NCBI RefSeq assembly: GCF_030246845.1
Contig: NZ_CP126889.1
Location: forward strand, 4,583,001 to 4,647,000
Direction: 5' to 3'
DNA from: Enhydrobacter sp.
Lineage (GTDB): Bacteria > Pseudomonadota > Alphaproteobacteria > Reyranellales > Reyranellaceae
DNA length: 64,000 bases
Shown here piece by piece: positions 7,463 to 16,077 of the stretch (positions are counted from its first letter, which is position 1; every line of letters begins with the position of its first letter). Position numbers and translations under genes: made by a program. The notes beneath the pieces are model-generated. The model searched no databases, was not told the origin of the DNA, and saw only the letters and a program-made list of their open reading frames with translations.

Positions 7463-9568
7463 ATGTCTTCCGTTCTTTGGGCCGTCATCGCGTGCGGCCT
7501 GATCGCCGTGCTCTACGGCGTCGTCACCGCATCGCGGGTCATGGCCGCCGATGCCGGCACGCCGCGCATGCAAGAGATCGCGCAAGCGGTCCAGGAGGGC
7601 GCCGCCGCGTATCTGCGCCGCCAGTACAGGACCATCGCCATCGTGGGCGTCGTCGTGCTCATTCTCCTGTTCCTGCTGCTCGGAAAGCTGGCCGCGGGCG
7701 GCTTCCTGATCGGCGCCGTGCTGTCGGGCGCCACGGGCTTCATCGGCATGAACGTCTCGGTGCGTGCCAATGTGCGCACCGCCGTGGCGGCCCAGAAGAG
7801 CCTGGGGCAGGGGCTCGACCTCGCCTTCAAGTCGGGCGCCATCACCGGCATGCTGGTGGCCGGCCTCGCGCTGCTGGGCGTCTCCGGCTACTATTCGCTG
7901 CTCAGCAATGCCGGCATTGCACCGGGCAGCCGCGAGATGGTCGATGCGCTTGTCGCCCTGGGCTTCGGCGCTTCGCTGATCTCGATCTTCGCCCGTCTGG
8001 GCGGCGGCATCTTCACCAAGGGCGCCGACGTGGGCGGCGACATGGTGGGCAAGGTGGAGGCCGGCATCCCCGAGGATGACCCGCGCAACCCGGCCACGAT
8101 CGCCGACAACGTGGGCGACAATGTCGGCGATTGCGCCGGCATGGCAGCCGACCTGTTCGAGACCTATGCCGTGACGACGGTCGCCACCATGGTGCTGGCG
8201 TCGATCTTCTTCGCCGCGGATCCGGCACTGGTCACGAAGCTGATGGTCTATCCCCTGGCGATCGGGGCCGCCTGCATCATCACCTCGATCATCGGCACGT
8301 TCTTCGTCAAGCTGGGGGACGACGCGAAGATCATGTGGGCGATGTACAAGGGAGTGATCGTCGCCGCGGTGCTGTCGATTCCGGCGATGTGGTTCGTCAC
8401 CAGCCAGATCGTGGGCATGGACACGGTGCTCAAGGTCGGCGACCGGTCGTTCACGGGCATGTCGCTCTTCTGGTGCTCGCTGGTCGGCCTCGCGATCACC
8501 GGCCTGATCGTCTGGATCACGGAATACTACACGGGTACCGACTATCGCCCCGTGAAGGCGGTGGCGCAGGCGTCGGTCACCGGCCACGGCACCAACGTCA
8601 TCGCCGGTCTCGCGATGTCCATGGAGGCGACCGCACTGCCCGCCCTGCTGATCTGCGCGGGCATCGTGATCTGCTACGTGCTGGCCGGTCTCTTCGGCAT
8701 TGCGGTCGCGACCACCGCCATGCTGGCGCTGGCGGGCATGGTGGTGGCGCTCGATGCCTACGGGCCCGTCACGGACAATGCCGGGGGCATTGCCGAGATG
8801 TCGGGACTGCCGAAGGAGGTGCGCAAGAACACCGATGCGCTCGACGCCGTCGGCAACACCACCAAGGCGGTCACCAAGGGCTATGCCATCGCCTCGGCAG
8901 GCCTCGGCGCGCTGGTACTGTTCGCGGCCTACACCTCCGACCTCGACTACTTCATGAGCCAGGGCAAGCTCGGCACCACAGCCGTCGAGTTCTCGCTCAA
9001 GAACCCGTACGTCGTCGTCGGCCTGCTTATCGGTGGCCTGCTGCCGTATCTGTTCGGCGGTATGTCGATGCTGGCCGTCGGCCGTGCCGCCCAGTCCGTG
9101 GTCGAGGAGGTGCGTCGGCAGTTCAAGGAGAAGCCCGGCATCATGAAGGGCACCGACCGGCCCGACTACGGGCGCGCCGTCGACATGCTGACCCGCGCCG
9201 CGATCAAGGAGATGATGATCCCGTCGCTGCTGCCCGTTCTCTCGCCGATCGTGGTGTTCCTGGTGATCAGCGCGATCTCGGGCCGTTCGGATGCGTTCGC
9301 GGCCGTCGGCGCCATGCTCCTGGGCGTGATCGCCACCGGCATCTTCGTCGCCATCTCCATGACGGCGGGCGGCGGCGCCTGGGACAATGCCAAGAAGTAC
9401 ATCGAGGAGGGTCACTTCGGCGGCAAGGGCTCGGAAGCCCACAAGGCTGCCGTGACCGGCGATACGGTTGGCGATCCGTACAAGGACACCGCAGGGCCGG
9501 CGGTGAACCCCATGATCAAGATCACCAACATCGTGGCCTTGCTGCTGCTCGCCGTGCTGGCGCACTGA
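7463..9568 (+). CDS. hppA: K+-insensitive membrane-bound H+-translocating pyrophosphatase
   Basis: Hydrolyses pyrophosphate and pumps protons across the membrane. The 701 residues form about 16 transmembrane segments. The pyrophosphate-binding signatures are intact: GGGIFTKGADVGGDMVGKVE, DDPRNPATIADNVGDNVGD, and near the C-terminus a second acidic motif with GDTVGDPYKDTAGPAVNP. The segment GNTTKAVTKGYAI has lysine after GNTT, the residue that marks K+-independent enzymes; K+-dependent ones have alanine. The gene stands alone between an MFS gene and a strong terminator at 9593-9622. Confidence 0.97.
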   Translation: MSSVLWAVIACGLIAVLYGVVTASRVMAADAGTPRMQEIAQAVQEGAAAYLRRQYRTIAIVGVVVLILLFLLLGKLAAGGFLIGAVLSGATGFIGMNVSVRANVRTAVAAQKSLGQGLDLAFKSGAITGMLVAGLALLGVSGYYSLLSNAGIAPGSREMVDALVALGFGASLISIFARLGGGIFTKGADVGGDMVGKVEAGIPEDDPRNPATIADNVGDNVGDCAGMAADLFETYAVTTVATMVLASIFFAADPALVTKLMVYPLAIGAACIITSIIGTFFVKLGDDAKIMWAMYKGVIVAAVLSIPAMWFVTSQIVGMDTVLKVGDRSFTGMSLFWCSLVGLAITGLIVWITEYYTGTDYRPVKAVAQASVTGHGTNVIAGLAMSMEATALPALLICAGIVICYVLAGLFGIAVATTAMLALAGMVVALDAYGPVTDNAGGIAEMSGLPKEVRKNTDALDAVGNTTKAVTKGYAIASAGLGALVLFAAYTSDLDYFMSQGKLGTTAVEFSLKNPYVVVGLLIGGLLPYLFGGMSMLAVGRAAQSVVEEVRRQFKEKPGIMKGTDRPDYGRAVDMLTRAAIKEMMIPSLLPVLSPIVVFLVISAISGRSDAFAAVGAMLLGVIATGIFVAISMTAGGGAWDNAKKYIEEGHFGGKGSEAHKAAVTGDTVGDPYKDTAGPAVNPMIKITNIVALLLLAVLAH

Positions 9569-9592
9569 GCCAGGCGCAAGGAAGGAAACGGG

Positions 9593-9622
9593 AAAGCCCC
9601 GGTCGAAGGACCGGGGCTTTTT
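9593..9622 (+). terminator. Rho-independent terminator between convergent hppA and bamE
   Basis: A perfect 12-bp stem (AAAGCCCCGGTC paired with GACCGGGGCTTT), a GAAG tetraloop, then a run of five T. It lies 25 nt after the hppA stop and directly abuts the bamE stop on the other strand. The T tract favours the plus strand; the A residues at the left foot could let it serve both genes. Confidence 0.93.
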
Positions 9623-9624
9623 CG

Positions 9625-10107
9625 TCAGATGCCGCCGCCGCTGGTTGGCGCGCCCGGGTTGGACTGCTTGGGCGTCGAGAAGCGGCCGACATTGCCCAGG
9701 ATCTGCTCCAGGATGGTGAGCTCCTTGCCGGCCGTCGGCGTGATGCGCGAGACCATGGTGATATTCTCGGCGTCGTTGAGGTCGTACTTCTTGATCGCGT
9801 CCAGGCGCCCCGATTCGTTGAAGGTGAGCTGCATCACGTGCTGGTCGACGATTTCGGGCTTCAGGAACGCCCAGCTCTCCTGCTTCTGGCTGATGTAGTA
9901 CCAGACGTTGGGCTTGAAGGTGGACACCGCCGAGGGCGATCCGATCAACCGGACCACGTCGTCGCGGCTTTGCGTGCCGATCTCGAGCTTGTCGACCGAG
10001 CCGGGCGTCGGCGCGAAGCCGCGTTGCGCGACGGTGTTGGCGCAACCCCCCGAGGCGAGGGAGCCAAGAGCGACGGCGGCAAGCAGGATCGGGACGGTGC
10101 GACGCAT
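9625..10107 (-). CDS. bamE: Outer membrane protein assembly factor BamE (SmpA/OmlA lipoprotein)
   Basis: Lipoprotein subunit of the BAM complex that inserts beta-barrel proteins. From the chosen start (MRRTVPILLAAVALG) the protein has 160 residues: a basic N-terminus, a hydrophobic stretch and a cysteine at about residue 22 (LASGGC, a slightly atypical lipobox). The SmpA/OmlA domain follows, with IGTQSRDDVVRLIGSPS and VWYYISQKQE. The tail is rich in Pro and Gly. The frame extends 12 codons further upstream, but that start would lack a signal-peptide layout. It is transcribed divergently from the chaperone gene at 10203. Confidence 0.9.
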   Translation of the reverse strand: MRRTVPILLAAVALGSLASGGCANTVAQRGFAPTPGSVDKLEIGTQSRDDVVRLIGSPSAVSTFKPNVWYYISQKQESWAFLKPEIVDQHVMQLTFNESGRLDAIKKYDLNDAENITMVSRITPTAGKELTILEQILGNVGRFSTPKQSNPGAPTSGGGI

Positions 10108-10202
10108 GGACGTATTCTTGGGTTCCGGAGAAAGAGGATGCACAAAATGTCGTGGCGAAGGCCCCGGGTCAACCGACGGCCGTCGCGACGAGGGAGAAGT
10201 GT

Positions 10203-10697
10203 GTGTTTCGCCGCAAGAATCCCGACGCGGACTATGCCGCCGCGGTCTATCGTGTCACCGCCGAGCGCGCGCGCGCCCCTGAGCTGTTCGAGGCGTGCGG
10301 CATTCCCGATACGCTCGACGGCCGGTTCGATGCGCTGGCCTTGCACGCCGCCTTGACGATCGACCGCTTGCGCCGTGAGCCGGATGGGCAGGCCCTGGCG
10401 CAAGCGTTCTTCGATACCATGTTTCGCCATCTCGACCTCACGTTGCGCGAGATCGGCGTGCAGGACCTGGGCGTCGGACGGCGCATCAAGATCATGGCCG
10501 AGGGTCTTCATGGCCGGGCGCTGGCCTATCGGGAGGCGCTGGCCGGCGGGCCGACGCCGCTTGCCGAGGTCTTGCGCCGCAACGCCTATGGCGGTAGGCC
10601 GCCGGACGATGCTGCTCTCGTCATCCGGTTGGAAGCCTATGTCCGCCGGGAAGTCGACCGGCTCGCTTCGACGGCGCGCAACGATCTCGTGAAGTAG
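10203..10697 (+). CDS. Ubiquinol-cytochrome c chaperone family protein (CBP3-like)
   Basis: Member of the Ubiq_cyt_C_chap family, related to mitochondrial CBP3, which helps assemble cytochrome bc1. The 164-residue protein starts MFRRKNPDADYAAAVYRV, as relatives do. The GTG at 10203 is preceded by GAGGGAGAAG, a good ribosome site; an earlier in-frame GTG at 10152 has none. Conserved parts include FDTMFRHLDLTLREIGVQDLGVGRRIK and FHGRALAY-type sequence (LHGRALAYREAL). It precedes the yceD-rpmF block by 10 nt, a usual alphaproteobacterial arrangement. Confidence 0.85.
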   Translation: MFRRKNPDADYAAAVYRVTAERARAPELFEACGIPDTLDGRFDALALHAALTIDRLRREPDGQALAQAFFDTMFRHLDLTLREIGVQDLGVGRRIKIMAEGLHGRALAYREALAGGPTPLAEVLRRNAYGGRPPDDAALVIRLEAYVRREVDRLASTARNDLVK

Positions 10698-10707
10698 AAT
10701 TAAGAAA

Positions 10708-11292
10708 ATGCCTCAACAATCTGACAGGAAAGTGAAATCGGAACTGGAAAGGGTCGTCGACCTGGATCGCATGGGACCGGCGGGGACGGCGCTCGACATT
10801 GTCGCGAGCGACGGCGAGCGAGCGGCGCTGGTGCGGCGCTTCGGTTTCCTCGGGCTACCCGCCTTCTCGGCCCGCGCCACCGTCGATCGACGGCCAGGAG
10901 GCCAGATCGTGGTCGAAGGACGATTGCGCGGCAAGATCGTGCAAGCCTGCATCCTGACCCTCGACCCGGTCACCCAGGATCTCGACGAGACGTTCCGCAT
11001 CGTCTTCAAGCAGGGCCTGGCGGAGGAGCGCGATCCGGAAAGCGGAGAGGCAGTGCTCAGCGCCCAGACGGACGCTCCCGAGCCGCTGACCGGGAATCTG
11101 CTCGATGTCGGCGAAATCGTCGCCGAGCAGCTTTCACTGGCGGCAGACCCCTATCCCCGGCGGGCCGGCGCCAAGCTCGAGGACGTGCTGCCCCGGTCCC
11201 GACACGGCGGACGGCCCAGCCGGGCCGAGCAGAAGCGACATCCTTTCGCCGGCCTCGCGGCCCTGCGAGACAAACCGCGCCGCGGCCGGTAA
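10708..11292 (+). CDS. YceD/DUF177 family protein
   Basis: A 194-residue DUF177 protein of the type almost always found directly upstream of rpmF. In plants and Escherichia coli the family is linked to 23S rRNA accumulation. Visible family traits are the segment with a single cysteine (KIVQACILTLDPVTQDLDE), an acidic middle and the C-terminal motif DVGEIVAEQLSLAADPYPR, near which the usual LALPLYP-type sequence lies. The start ATG follows the previous stop by 8 nt. The exact biochemical role is not known. Confidence 0.88.
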   Translation: MPQQSDRKVKSELERVVDLDRMGPAGTALDIVASDGERAALVRRFGFLGLPAFSARATVDRRPGGQIVVEGRLRGKIVQACILTLDPVTQDLDETFRIVFKQGLAEERDPESGEAVLSAQTDAPEPLTGNLLDVGEIVAEQLSLAADPYPRRAGAKLEDVLPRSRHGGRPSRAEQKRHPFAGLAALRDKPRRGR

Positions 11293-11406
11293 ATTGTTGC
11301 GGCGTCGTAACGATTTGGCTAGAGAAGTCGGCCCGCCGCGCCTATGGAGCGCGGCCTCGGCGTTTTTAAGGGCTGGCGCCGCCGCCGCTCTGGTCTGGAG
11401 ATTGTC

Positions 11407-11601
11407 ATGGCCGTTCCCAAGAAGAAGGTTTCCAAATCACGTCGCAACATGCGGCGGGCCCATCACGCCCTGCCGTCGATGGCCTATGTCGAGTGCAAGA
11501 ATTGCGGTGAGCTGAAGCGGCCGCATATGTTGTGCTCGCATTGCGGCTACTACCGCGAGGACATGCCGGTCCTGGCCGACAGCGCGTCGGCGGAGAAGTA
11601 G
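11407..11601 (+). CDS. rpmF: 50S ribosomal protein L32
   Basis: Structural protein of the large ribosomal subunit. The 64 residues begin MAVPKKKVSKSRRNMRRAHHAL, the family hallmark, and include a zinc-ribbon-like set of cysteines (CKNCGELKRPHMLCSHCGYY). The frame stays open upstream to 11344, but the MAVPKKK start is decisive. Followed 52 nt later by plsX, the conserved rpmF-plsX-fabH order. Confidence 0.97.
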   Translation: MAVPKKKVSKSRRNMRRAHHALPSMAYVECKNCGELKRPHMLCSHCGYYREDMPVLADSASAEK

Positions 11602-11653
11602 GTCGCCACGCGCGGCCGACGATGGGCAGGCGGTCGACAGGCGGAGCGGCGCG

Positions 11654-12730
11654 ATGAGCGCGGCCAAGGTTGTTCTGGCACTCGACGGAATGGGAGGAGA
11701 TCGGGCGCCCGACGTCGTGGTGGAGGGCGCGGATATCGCGCGCGAGCGCCATCCCGGCACGACGTTCCTTCTGTTCGGCGATCCCGCGCGGCTGAAGCCG
11801 CTGGTCGACCGGCGCAAAGGACTGGCGAAGGTTCTCGAGATCGTGCCGGCGGAGGATGCCGTCAGCGCCGACGACAAGCCGTCCTTCGCACTTCGGCGTC
11901 GCCGCAAGTCGAGCATGTGGCTCGCCGTCCAGGCCGCCGCCGAAGGCCGCGCCGACAGCGTGGTGTCGGCGGGAAACACGGGAGCATTGCTGGCAATCTC
12001 CATGTTCGCGATGCGCATGGTGGAAGGAGCCCACCGTCCGGCACTCGCCTCGTTCCTGCCGACCAGCCGCGGCGAGGTGGTGATGCTGGACCTCGGCGCC
12101 AATGTCGAGTGCGATGCGGAGAACCTGGCCGAATTCTCGGTCATGGGCAGCGTCTTCGCGCAGGTGCTGCTGGGCCTCGATACGCCGAAGCTCGGGCTCC
12201 TGAACGTGGGCTCGGAGGAACTCAAGGGTCATGACGAGGTGCGTCAGGCGGCGAGCTGGCTGAGACGCGACGGCTCGCCGGTCCACTTCCACGGCTTCGT
12301 CGAAGGCAACGACATCGGCACGGGGGTCGTGGACGTGGTCGTGACCGACGGCTTCACCGGAAATGTCGCGCTGAAAGCGATCGAGGGCACTGCCAAGCTC
12401 TACACCGGCTTCGTGCGCGACGCCTTCCGGACGTCGACATTCGCCAGACTCGGCTACCTGTTCGCGTCGGGCGCCTGGATGAAGCTGCGCAAGAGAGTCG
12501 ATCCCCGGCGCTACAACGGCGGCGTCTTCCTCGGTCTCGACGGGGTTTGCGTCAAGAGCCACGGTGGCACCGACGGCCTGGGTTTCGCCTATGCCATCGG
12601 CGTGGCCAACGACCTGGTGCGTTACGAATACAAGACCAAGCTGATCGAAGGGTTGGCGAAACTGCGGCAGATCACGTCGGCAACCGAATCCCCGACCGAG
12701 GCGCTGCAGGCGAGCGGAGGCGCCGAGTGA
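11654..12730 (+). CDS. plsX: Phosphate acyltransferase PlsX
   Basis: Converts acyl-ACP to acyl-phosphate, the first step of phospholipid synthesis through PlsY. The 358 residues start with VVLALDGMGGDRAPDVVVEGA, the family N-terminus, and include SAGNTGALLA and VVTDGFTGNVALKAIEG. It is translationally coupled to fabH: its TGA overlaps the GTG start of fabH by 4 nt (GTGA). It lies in the yceD-rpmF-plsX-fabH cluster. Confidence 0.97.
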   Translation: MSAAKVVLALDGMGGDRAPDVVVEGADIARERHPGTTFLLFGDPARLKPLVDRRKGLAKVLEIVPAEDAVSADDKPSFALRRRRKSSMWLAVQAAAEGRADSVVSAGNTGALLAISMFAMRMVEGAHRPALASFLPTSRGEVVMLDLGANVECDAENLAEFSVMGSVFAQVLLGLDTPKLGLLNVGSEELKGHDEVRQAASWLRRDGSPVHFHGFVEGNDIGTGVVDVVVTDGFTGNVALKAIEGTAKLYTGFVRDAFRTSTFARLGYLFASGAWMKLRKRVDPRRYNGGVFLGLDGVCVKSHGGTDGLGFAYAIGVANDLVRYEYKTKLIEGLAKLRQITSATESPTEALQASGGAE

Positions 12731-13698
12731 TTCGTTCAGTGGTTCAAGGGTGCGGCGCGTACCTGCCCGAGAAGGTCGTCACCAACGACGAGCTGGCCAA
12801 GAAAGTCGATACTTCGGACGAGTGGATCCGCCAGCGCACCGGCATCCGCCAGCGCCACATCGCGGCGGAGGGAGAGTTCACCTCGCATCTCGCGCTGAAG
12901 GCCTCCGAGCGTGCATTGGCCCATGCCGGCATCGCGCCGTCCGACCTCGATCTGATCGTGCTCGCGACGGCAACGCCGGACGAGACCTTTCCGGCGACGG
13001 CCACGCGTGTGCAATCGGCCCTCGGCATGACCCGCGGCGCTGCGTTCGACGTGCAGGCGGTCTGTGCGGGCTTCGTCTACGGCGTGTCGGTCGCCGACAG
13101 CATGCTCAAGAACGGTCTCGCCTCGACAGCGCTGGTGATCGGCGCGGAGACCTTCTCGCGCATCCTCGACTGGACCGACCGCGGCACGTGCGTGCTGTTC
13201 GGCGACGGCGCCGGCGCGCTGGTTCTGAAGGCCGAGCAAGGAACGGGCAGTGCCGCCGATCGCGGCGTGCTCGCCAATGCATTGCACTCCGACGGCCGGC
13301 AGCACGACATCCTCTATGTCGACGGCGGTCCGTCCTCGACGCGCACGACCGGCCTTCTGCGCATGGAAGGCAAGGAGGTCTTCAAGCATGCCGTCATAAA
13401 CATGGCGGCGGTCGTGGCCGAAGTGCTGGAGAAAGCGGGCCTCACGCCGACGGACATCGACTGGCTCGTGCCGCACCAGGCCAACAAGCGCATCATCGAC
13501 GGCACCGGCCGCAAGCTCGGCCTTTCGCCCGACCAGGTGGTGGTGACCGTCGACAAGCATGCCAACACTTCCGCCGCCTCCATCCCGTTGGCTCTCGATA
13601 CCGCGGTCAAGGATGGACGCATCAAGAGGGGTGATCTCGTGCTGCTGGAGGGTATCGGCGGCGGTCTCGCTTGGGGAGCCTCCTTGGTTCGCTGGTGA
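12727..13698 (+). CDS. fabH: Beta-ketoacyl-ACP synthase III
   Basis: Starts fatty acid elongation by condensing acetyl-CoA with malonyl-ACP. The 323 residues begin MIRSVVQGCGAYLPEKVVTN from a GTG that overlaps the plsX stop. The Cys-His-Asn triad is visible: C113 in DVQAVCAGF, His in LVPHQANKRII, Asn in KHANTSAASIPLAL. The frame remains open upstream within plsX, but no ribosome site or homology supports a longer form. Confidence 0.97.
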   Translation: MIRSVVQGCGAYLPEKVVTNDELAKKVDTSDEWIRQRTGIRQRHIAAEGEFTSHLALKASERALAHAGIAPSDLDLIVLATATPDETFPATATRVQSALGMTRGAAFDVQAVCAGFVYGVSVADSMLKNGLASTALVIGAETFSRILDWTDRGTCVLFGDGAGALVLKAEQGTGSAADRGVLANALHSDGRQHDILYVDGGPSSTRTTGLLRMEGKEVFKHAVINMAAVVAEVLEKAGLTPTDIDWLVPHQANKRIIDGTGRKLGLSPDQVVVTVDKHANTSAASIPLALDTAVKDGRIKRGDLVLLEGIGGGLAWGASLVRW

Positions 13699-13787
13699 CC
13701 CTCGCCCGCAAGGCGAGGACCAAAACGAAACAGGAACAGCGCAATGAACTTCGCGGCGATTCAATGACATCGCCTATCCTGCTGATA

Positions 13788-13816
13788 TTGACCGCTTTCC
13801 GACCTTAGAGTAAGGA
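13788..13816 (+). promoter_or_regulatory. Candidate sigma70 promoter for ihfA
   Basis: TTGACC at 13788-13793 and TAAGGA at 13811-13816, separated by 17 nt, about 30 nt before the ihfA ATG. The -35 box is close to consensus; the -10 box is weaker. Confidence 0.5.
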
Positions 13817-13845
13817 TTAACGGGGGGAAGGAAGGGTACAGCCGG

Positions 13846-14169
13846 ATGGAAGGCCGGACCATCACACGCGCCGATCTCAGCGAGTCAGTTTTCCAAGAGG
13901 TGGGCCTGTCTCGCAATGAATCCAGCGACCTCGTCGAGACGATACTCGCCGAAGTCGTGGAAGCGCTGGCGCGTGGCGAATCAGTGAAGATCTCGTCGTT
14001 CGGGAGTTTCACGGTTCGTGACAAGGGTCAGCGTATCGGCCGAAATCCCAAGACGGGGCAGGAGGTTCCGATCCTGCCGCGGCGTGTCCTTGTCTTCCGC
14101 GCGTCGAACGTTCTGAAGTCGATGATCAACGGGACGCCCGACGAAACCAGCAAGGGGCCTGTGGGGTAA
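13846..14169 (+). CDS. ihfA: Integration host factor subunit alpha
   Basis: DNA-bending HU/IHF-family protein that pairs with IhfB. The 107 residues include the family pattern ITRADLSESVFQEVGLS, VKISSFGSFTVRDKGQRIGRNPKTG and the beta-arm region with the intercalating proline (IGRNPKTGQEVPI). Followed by a MerR gene 15 nt later, an arrangement conserved in Alphaproteobacteria and other Proteobacteria. The start follows a purine-rich stretch (GGGGGGAAGGAAGGG). Confidence 0.96.
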   Translation: MEGRTITRADLSESVFQEVGLSRNESSDLVETILAEVVEALARGESVKISSFGSFTVRDKGQRIGRNPKTGQEVPILPRRVLVFRASNVLKSMINGTPDETSKGPVG

Positions 14170-14184
14170 CTGTGGGGATAGGAC

Positions 14185-14709
14185 ATGGCCGTGTCAGTTC
14201 AGACCGTTGAAAGACGGGTGGAAAAGTCGGCTCAGGCATTTCGCACGATTAGCGAGGTGGCGACTGAGCTCGATGTGCCGCAGCACGTGCTGCGGTTCTG
14301 GGAAAGCAAGTTCAGCCAGGTGCGCCCGCTCAAACGGGGCGGCGGCCGCCGCTATTACCGGCCGGAGGATATCGATCTCCTCCGCCGCATCCGGTCGCTG
14401 CTGTACGAGGATGGCTACACCATCAAGGGCGTCCAGCGGCTGCTCAAGGAGGGCCGGGGGCGCCTGCCACAGCAGCGCCTCGACGTGGCGGCGGAAAGCG
14501 CCCTAGAGAGCCTGCGCATCGTTTCGGCGCGAGCCGAGGCCATGGCCGGGACCGCCCGACCGATGCCGCGCACGGGGCCGCAACCTTCGACGGCGACGCC
14601 GCGCGCCGCCACGCTCGACCTGCACAAGCGCCGCGAGATCGAGTCCGTTCTCGAGGATCTCGAGCAGGCGCTGACGCAGTTGCGCAGCACGCTCAAGTCG
14701 CAGAACTAG
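14185..14709 (+). CDS. MerR-family transcriptional regulator (ihfA-linked)
   Basis: A 174-residue protein with a MerR winged helix at about residues 24-95: FRTISEVATELDVPQHVLRFWESKF, then RRYYRPEDIDLLRRIRSLLYEDGYTIKGVQ. The effector part is short, with no cysteine ligands and a Pro/Ala-rich linker (about 112-140), ending in a helical segment that may dimerise (IESVLEDLEQALTQLRSTL). This type is regularly found after ihfA; its regulon is not generally known. The inducer cannot be inferred from the sequence. Confidence 0.9.
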   Translation: MAVSVQTVERRVEKSAQAFRTISEVATELDVPQHVLRFWESKFSQVRPLKRGGGRRYYRPEDIDLLRRIRSLLYEDGYTIKGVQRLLKEGRGRLPQQRLDVAAESALESLRIVSARAEAMAGTARPMPRTGPQPSTATPRAATLDLHKRREIESVLEDLEQALTQLRSTLKSQN

Positions 14710-14775
14710 ACAGCGTCAAGGAGCGGTAAGGCCCAAATGTGGGCGGTGGGAAGCCGTCGCCCACCAGATCGTGCG

Positions 14776-14793
14776 GGCATTTCAGGAAATGCC
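14776..14793. promoter_or_regulatory. 18-bp perfect palindrome, possible operator
   Basis: GGCATTTC-AG-GAAATGCC, an 8-bp perfect dyad with a 2-nt centre, 67 nt after the merR stop and about 150 nt before the small gene at 14947. The 2-nt centre is too tight for a usual terminator loop and no T tract follows, so a protein-binding site is more likely. Confidence 0.4.
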
Positions 14794-14946
14794 GATAAGC
14801 GACTGACTTTCCGTTGGTTTTCTCCCCAAGTCGCGTATGCTGCCGAGCGAGGGGCTTGATTGCGGCAACGTCAAAAGGGGGACGCCGCCGTGTTGGCAGA
14901 TCGCGACCAGATGCGCGCGGGCGCGCATGGATTCAATAAATTTCCA

Positions 14947-15195
14947 ATGAATGACAACGAGTTGGAGGGCGAAGCTCCACCTTTACGCGAACTTATGTAC
15001 CTGCGGCGCGCGCTCGATCAGCCGGGCGGCAAGCTGCCGTTGTTCGACCTCGACGGGCAGGAGATCGACGGCGCTCTCGTGCGCCACTGTATGGCCCGAG
15101 GCTGGGCTGAGCCGTGGTTCAACAACCCGTTGAAGCCGGACTGGCTGGTCTGCAAACTGACCGAGGCCGGACGGCGGGTCGCCACGGCGTCGTAG
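14947..15195 (+). CDS. Small protein of unknown function
   Basis: An 82-residue protein from the ATG at 14947 (MNDNELEGEAPPL). It is acidic at the N-terminus and ends KPDWLVCKLTEAGRRVATAS, which resembles the last helix and wing of a winged-helix domain (LTEAGR), but no family is recognised. The frame is open upstream to 14860; the internal ATG is preferred because the upstream part (RQRQKGDAAV) looks like non-coding sequence. It sits alone between merR and tRNA-Pro. Codon use is like the surrounding core genes, which is the main support for coding. Confidence 0.6.
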   Translation: MNDNELEGEAPPLRELMYLRRALDQPGGKLPLFDLDGQEIDGALVRHCMARGWAEPWFNNPLKPDWLVCKLTEAGRRVATAS

Positions 15196-15243
15196 CCCTG
15201 CGAACCGCCATCGCCGGTGCGCCTGCGCCACGCTGTCGAAGAG

Positions 15244-15320
15244 TGGTCGGGGCGGCCGGATTTGAACCGACGACCCCCAGTCCCCCAGACTGATGCGCTA
15301 CCAGACTGCGCTACGCCCCG
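15244..15320 (-). tRNA. tRNA-Pro (anticodon GGG)
   Basis: 77 nt on the minus strand with a complete cloverleaf: acceptor CGGGGCG/CGCCCCG, D arm GCGC...GCGC, anticodon stem TCAGT/ACTGG with loop CTGGGGG (anticodon GGG), T arm around TTCAAAT, and an encoded CCA end after A73. Confidence 0.96.
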
Positions 15321-15407
15321 ACCGATGCCGCGTGCCGCGGCAGAGGGGCTTTAGCGCGAATGGCCGCGCCGCCGCAAGCGGGCTCGCCCCGGGTGATCGA
15401 GGAGCAC

Positions 15408-16016
15408 CTACTTCGTCGCCCGCGCCGCTTTGTAGGCCGGGCGGCCGAGACAACGATCCAGCCAGCCGCCGACATTCGGGAAAGGCCCAAAGTCGAACTT
15501 GATGGGCTTCGCCCAACTGCAGATCGAGGCGAGGTTGAGGTCGGCGACCGTGAAGTTCGAGCCCAGCAGATAGTCCCGTCCCTGCAGCGCGCCGTTCAGC
15601 ACGCTGAACGGCTTGGGCAGGGCCTTCTGCGCCTCGGCCACGGCCTCGGGCTTGCGCTTGTCGGGTGCGGTCATGAACATGTCGATGAGAATGGTGAGCA
15701 ACGACTTCTCGACCTCGGTCATGCCCCAGAAGCTCCATTGGTAGCAGAGCGCCTGGTCCTCGAGCGACGCGGGGAAGAAGCCGTCCTTGCCGTACTTCGC
15801 CGCGAGGTAGAGGTTGATCGCCATCGATTCGAACAGCTTGAAGTCGCCGTCGACCATGGTCGGTACCTTGCCGTTGGGGTTGATCTTCAGGTACTCCGGC
15901 CCTTTCAGGTCTTTCATCTCCATCGCGACATGCTCGAACGGAATGCCGAGTTCATGCACGATCCACAAGGTTCGTGCCGCACGCGAGGCCGCAGGTCCGT
16001 AAATCTTGATCGTCAC
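15408..16016 (-). CDS. Glutathione S-transferase family protein
   Basis: A 202-residue cytosolic GST. The N-terminal thioredoxin-like domain (about 1-78) has IKIYGPAASRAARTLWIVHELG, with serine at the usual catalytic position, NPNGKVPTMVDGDFKLFESMAIN (the cis-proline and the E-S pair that binds glutathione). The C-terminal helical domain has the conserved FTVADLNLASICSW. Detoxification or stress response is the generic role; the substrate is unknown. It is followed on the same strand by a Rieske oxygenase. Confidence 0.9.
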   Translation of the reverse strand: MTIKIYGPAASRAARTLWIVHELGIPFEHVAMEMKDLKGPEYLKINPNGKVPTMVDGDFKLFESMAINLYLAAKYGKDGFFPASLEDQALCYQWSFWGMTEVEKSLLTILIDMFMTAPDKRKPEAVAEAQKALPKPFSVLNGALQGRDYLLGSNFTVADLNLASICSWAKPIKFDFGPFPNVGGWLDRCLGRPAYKAARATK

Positions 16017-16077
16017 GAAGTTCTCCCAACGCTTCCCGGATTGAACGATAGTGCAGTCGTGTCCGCGGGTCTAACGG

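Noticed and set aside
5741..10045. Very long open frame on the minus strand (1434 codons)
   Set aside because: It is antisense to the MFS and hppA genes, and its translation is a His/Asp/Arg-rich low-complexity string typical of high-G+C shadow frames.
8131..10356. Plus-strand open frame of 741 codons overlapping hppA and bamE
   Set aside because: Out of frame with hppA, Arg/Gly/His-rich, and runs through the terminator at 9593-9622.
13700..13718. Hairpin CCTCGCC-CGCAA-GGCGAGG after fabH as a terminator
   Set aside because: Only 7 bp and no T tract on either strand, so support is weak.
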